This document shows, in pieces, positions 12,234-12,253 of a stretch of DNA of 12,253 bases; position 1 is the first letter of the stretch, and each line of letters starts with the position of its first letter. The stretch covers positions 1 to 12,253 of the forward strand of contig DVOF01000211.1 of NCBI GenBank assembly GCA_018713805.1, written 5' to 3'. Under the pieces are notes generated by a model that was given only the letters and a program-made list of their open reading frames with translations, was not told where the DNA came from and ran no database searches. This DNA comes from Candidatus Aphodoplasma excrementigallinarum (GTDB taxonomy: Bacteria; Bacillota; Clostridia; UBA1381; UMGS1253). The position numbers and the translations under genes were made by a program.

Positions 12234-12253
12234 GTCTCTTATACACATCTCCG
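12234..12253. other. Nextera/Tn5 sequencing adapter remnant at the contig end
   Basis: The last 20 bases equal 17 bases of the Tn5 mosaic end (GTCTCTTATACACATCT) followed by CCG, which is how the Nextera i7-side adapter continues. Match to this known synthetic sequence at the very end of the window points to untrimmed adapter, not genome. Genomic sequence probably ends at about 12233. Confidence 0.9.

Noticed and set aside
12234..12253. A natural Tn5-like transposon end
   Set aside because: The match continues past the mosaic end into the synthetic Nextera adapter and stops at the window edge. There is no transposase and no target duplication.
1..12253. CRISPR arrays, tRNA or rRNA genes, toxin-antitoxin or phage defence loci
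   Set aside because: No regularly spaced direct repeats, cloverleaf-like segments or defence-type gene pairs were seen; the genes are housekeeping, repair, iron, spore and transport functions.

Overview
The window looks like chromosomal DNA from a spore-forming, gut-type member of the Clostridia (Firmicutes), probably near the Oscillospiraceae. The evidence is fairly GC-rich coding sequence, strong GGAGG ribosome-binding sites, a feoA-feoA-feoB iron operon of clostridial type, and a cwlJ-gerQ spore germination pair behind a sigma-E-like promoter. The assignment rests on protein character and gene set, not on any rRNA marker. The right edge appears to be a contig end, because the last 20 bases match a Nextera (Tn5) sequencing adapter.

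Layout from left to right. (1) 1-2553, minus strand: a ferrous iron uptake operon, feoA1, feoA2 and feoB. feoB runs off the left edge and carries an unusual acidic, alanine-rich insertion of about 109 residues in a predicted outside loop. Three copies of a GTTAG-N6-CTAAC-like inverted repeat lie on the operon promoter and in front of feoB, and probably form one metal-responsive operator set. (2) 2823-5246, plus strand: leucyl-tRNA synthetase, closed by a strong hairpin terminator that also lies at the end of the next, convergent gene. (3) 5288-9087, minus strand: a small XRE-type regulator and, upstream of it, a 1080-residue protein that fuses an EndoQ-like PHP nuclease to a UvrD/PcrA-type helicase and ends in a consensus beta-clamp-binding peptide. 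(4) 9264-9740, plus strand: an unrecognised small membrane protein. It converges on the spore operon across a 34-base perfect palindrome. (5) 9776-10800, minus strand: the cortex-lytic hydrolase CwlJ and the GerQ-like coat protein. (6) 11080-12222, minus strand: a sugar-type ABC substrate-binding lipoprotein with its own terminator.

The most distinctive items are the EndoQ-UvrD fusion with its clamp motif, which suggests a one-polypeptide repair machine for deaminated DNA that incises, unwinds and is recruited to the sliding clamp; the repeated feo operators; and the acidic FeoB loop. No CRISPR array, tRNA, rRNA or complete mobile element was seen.
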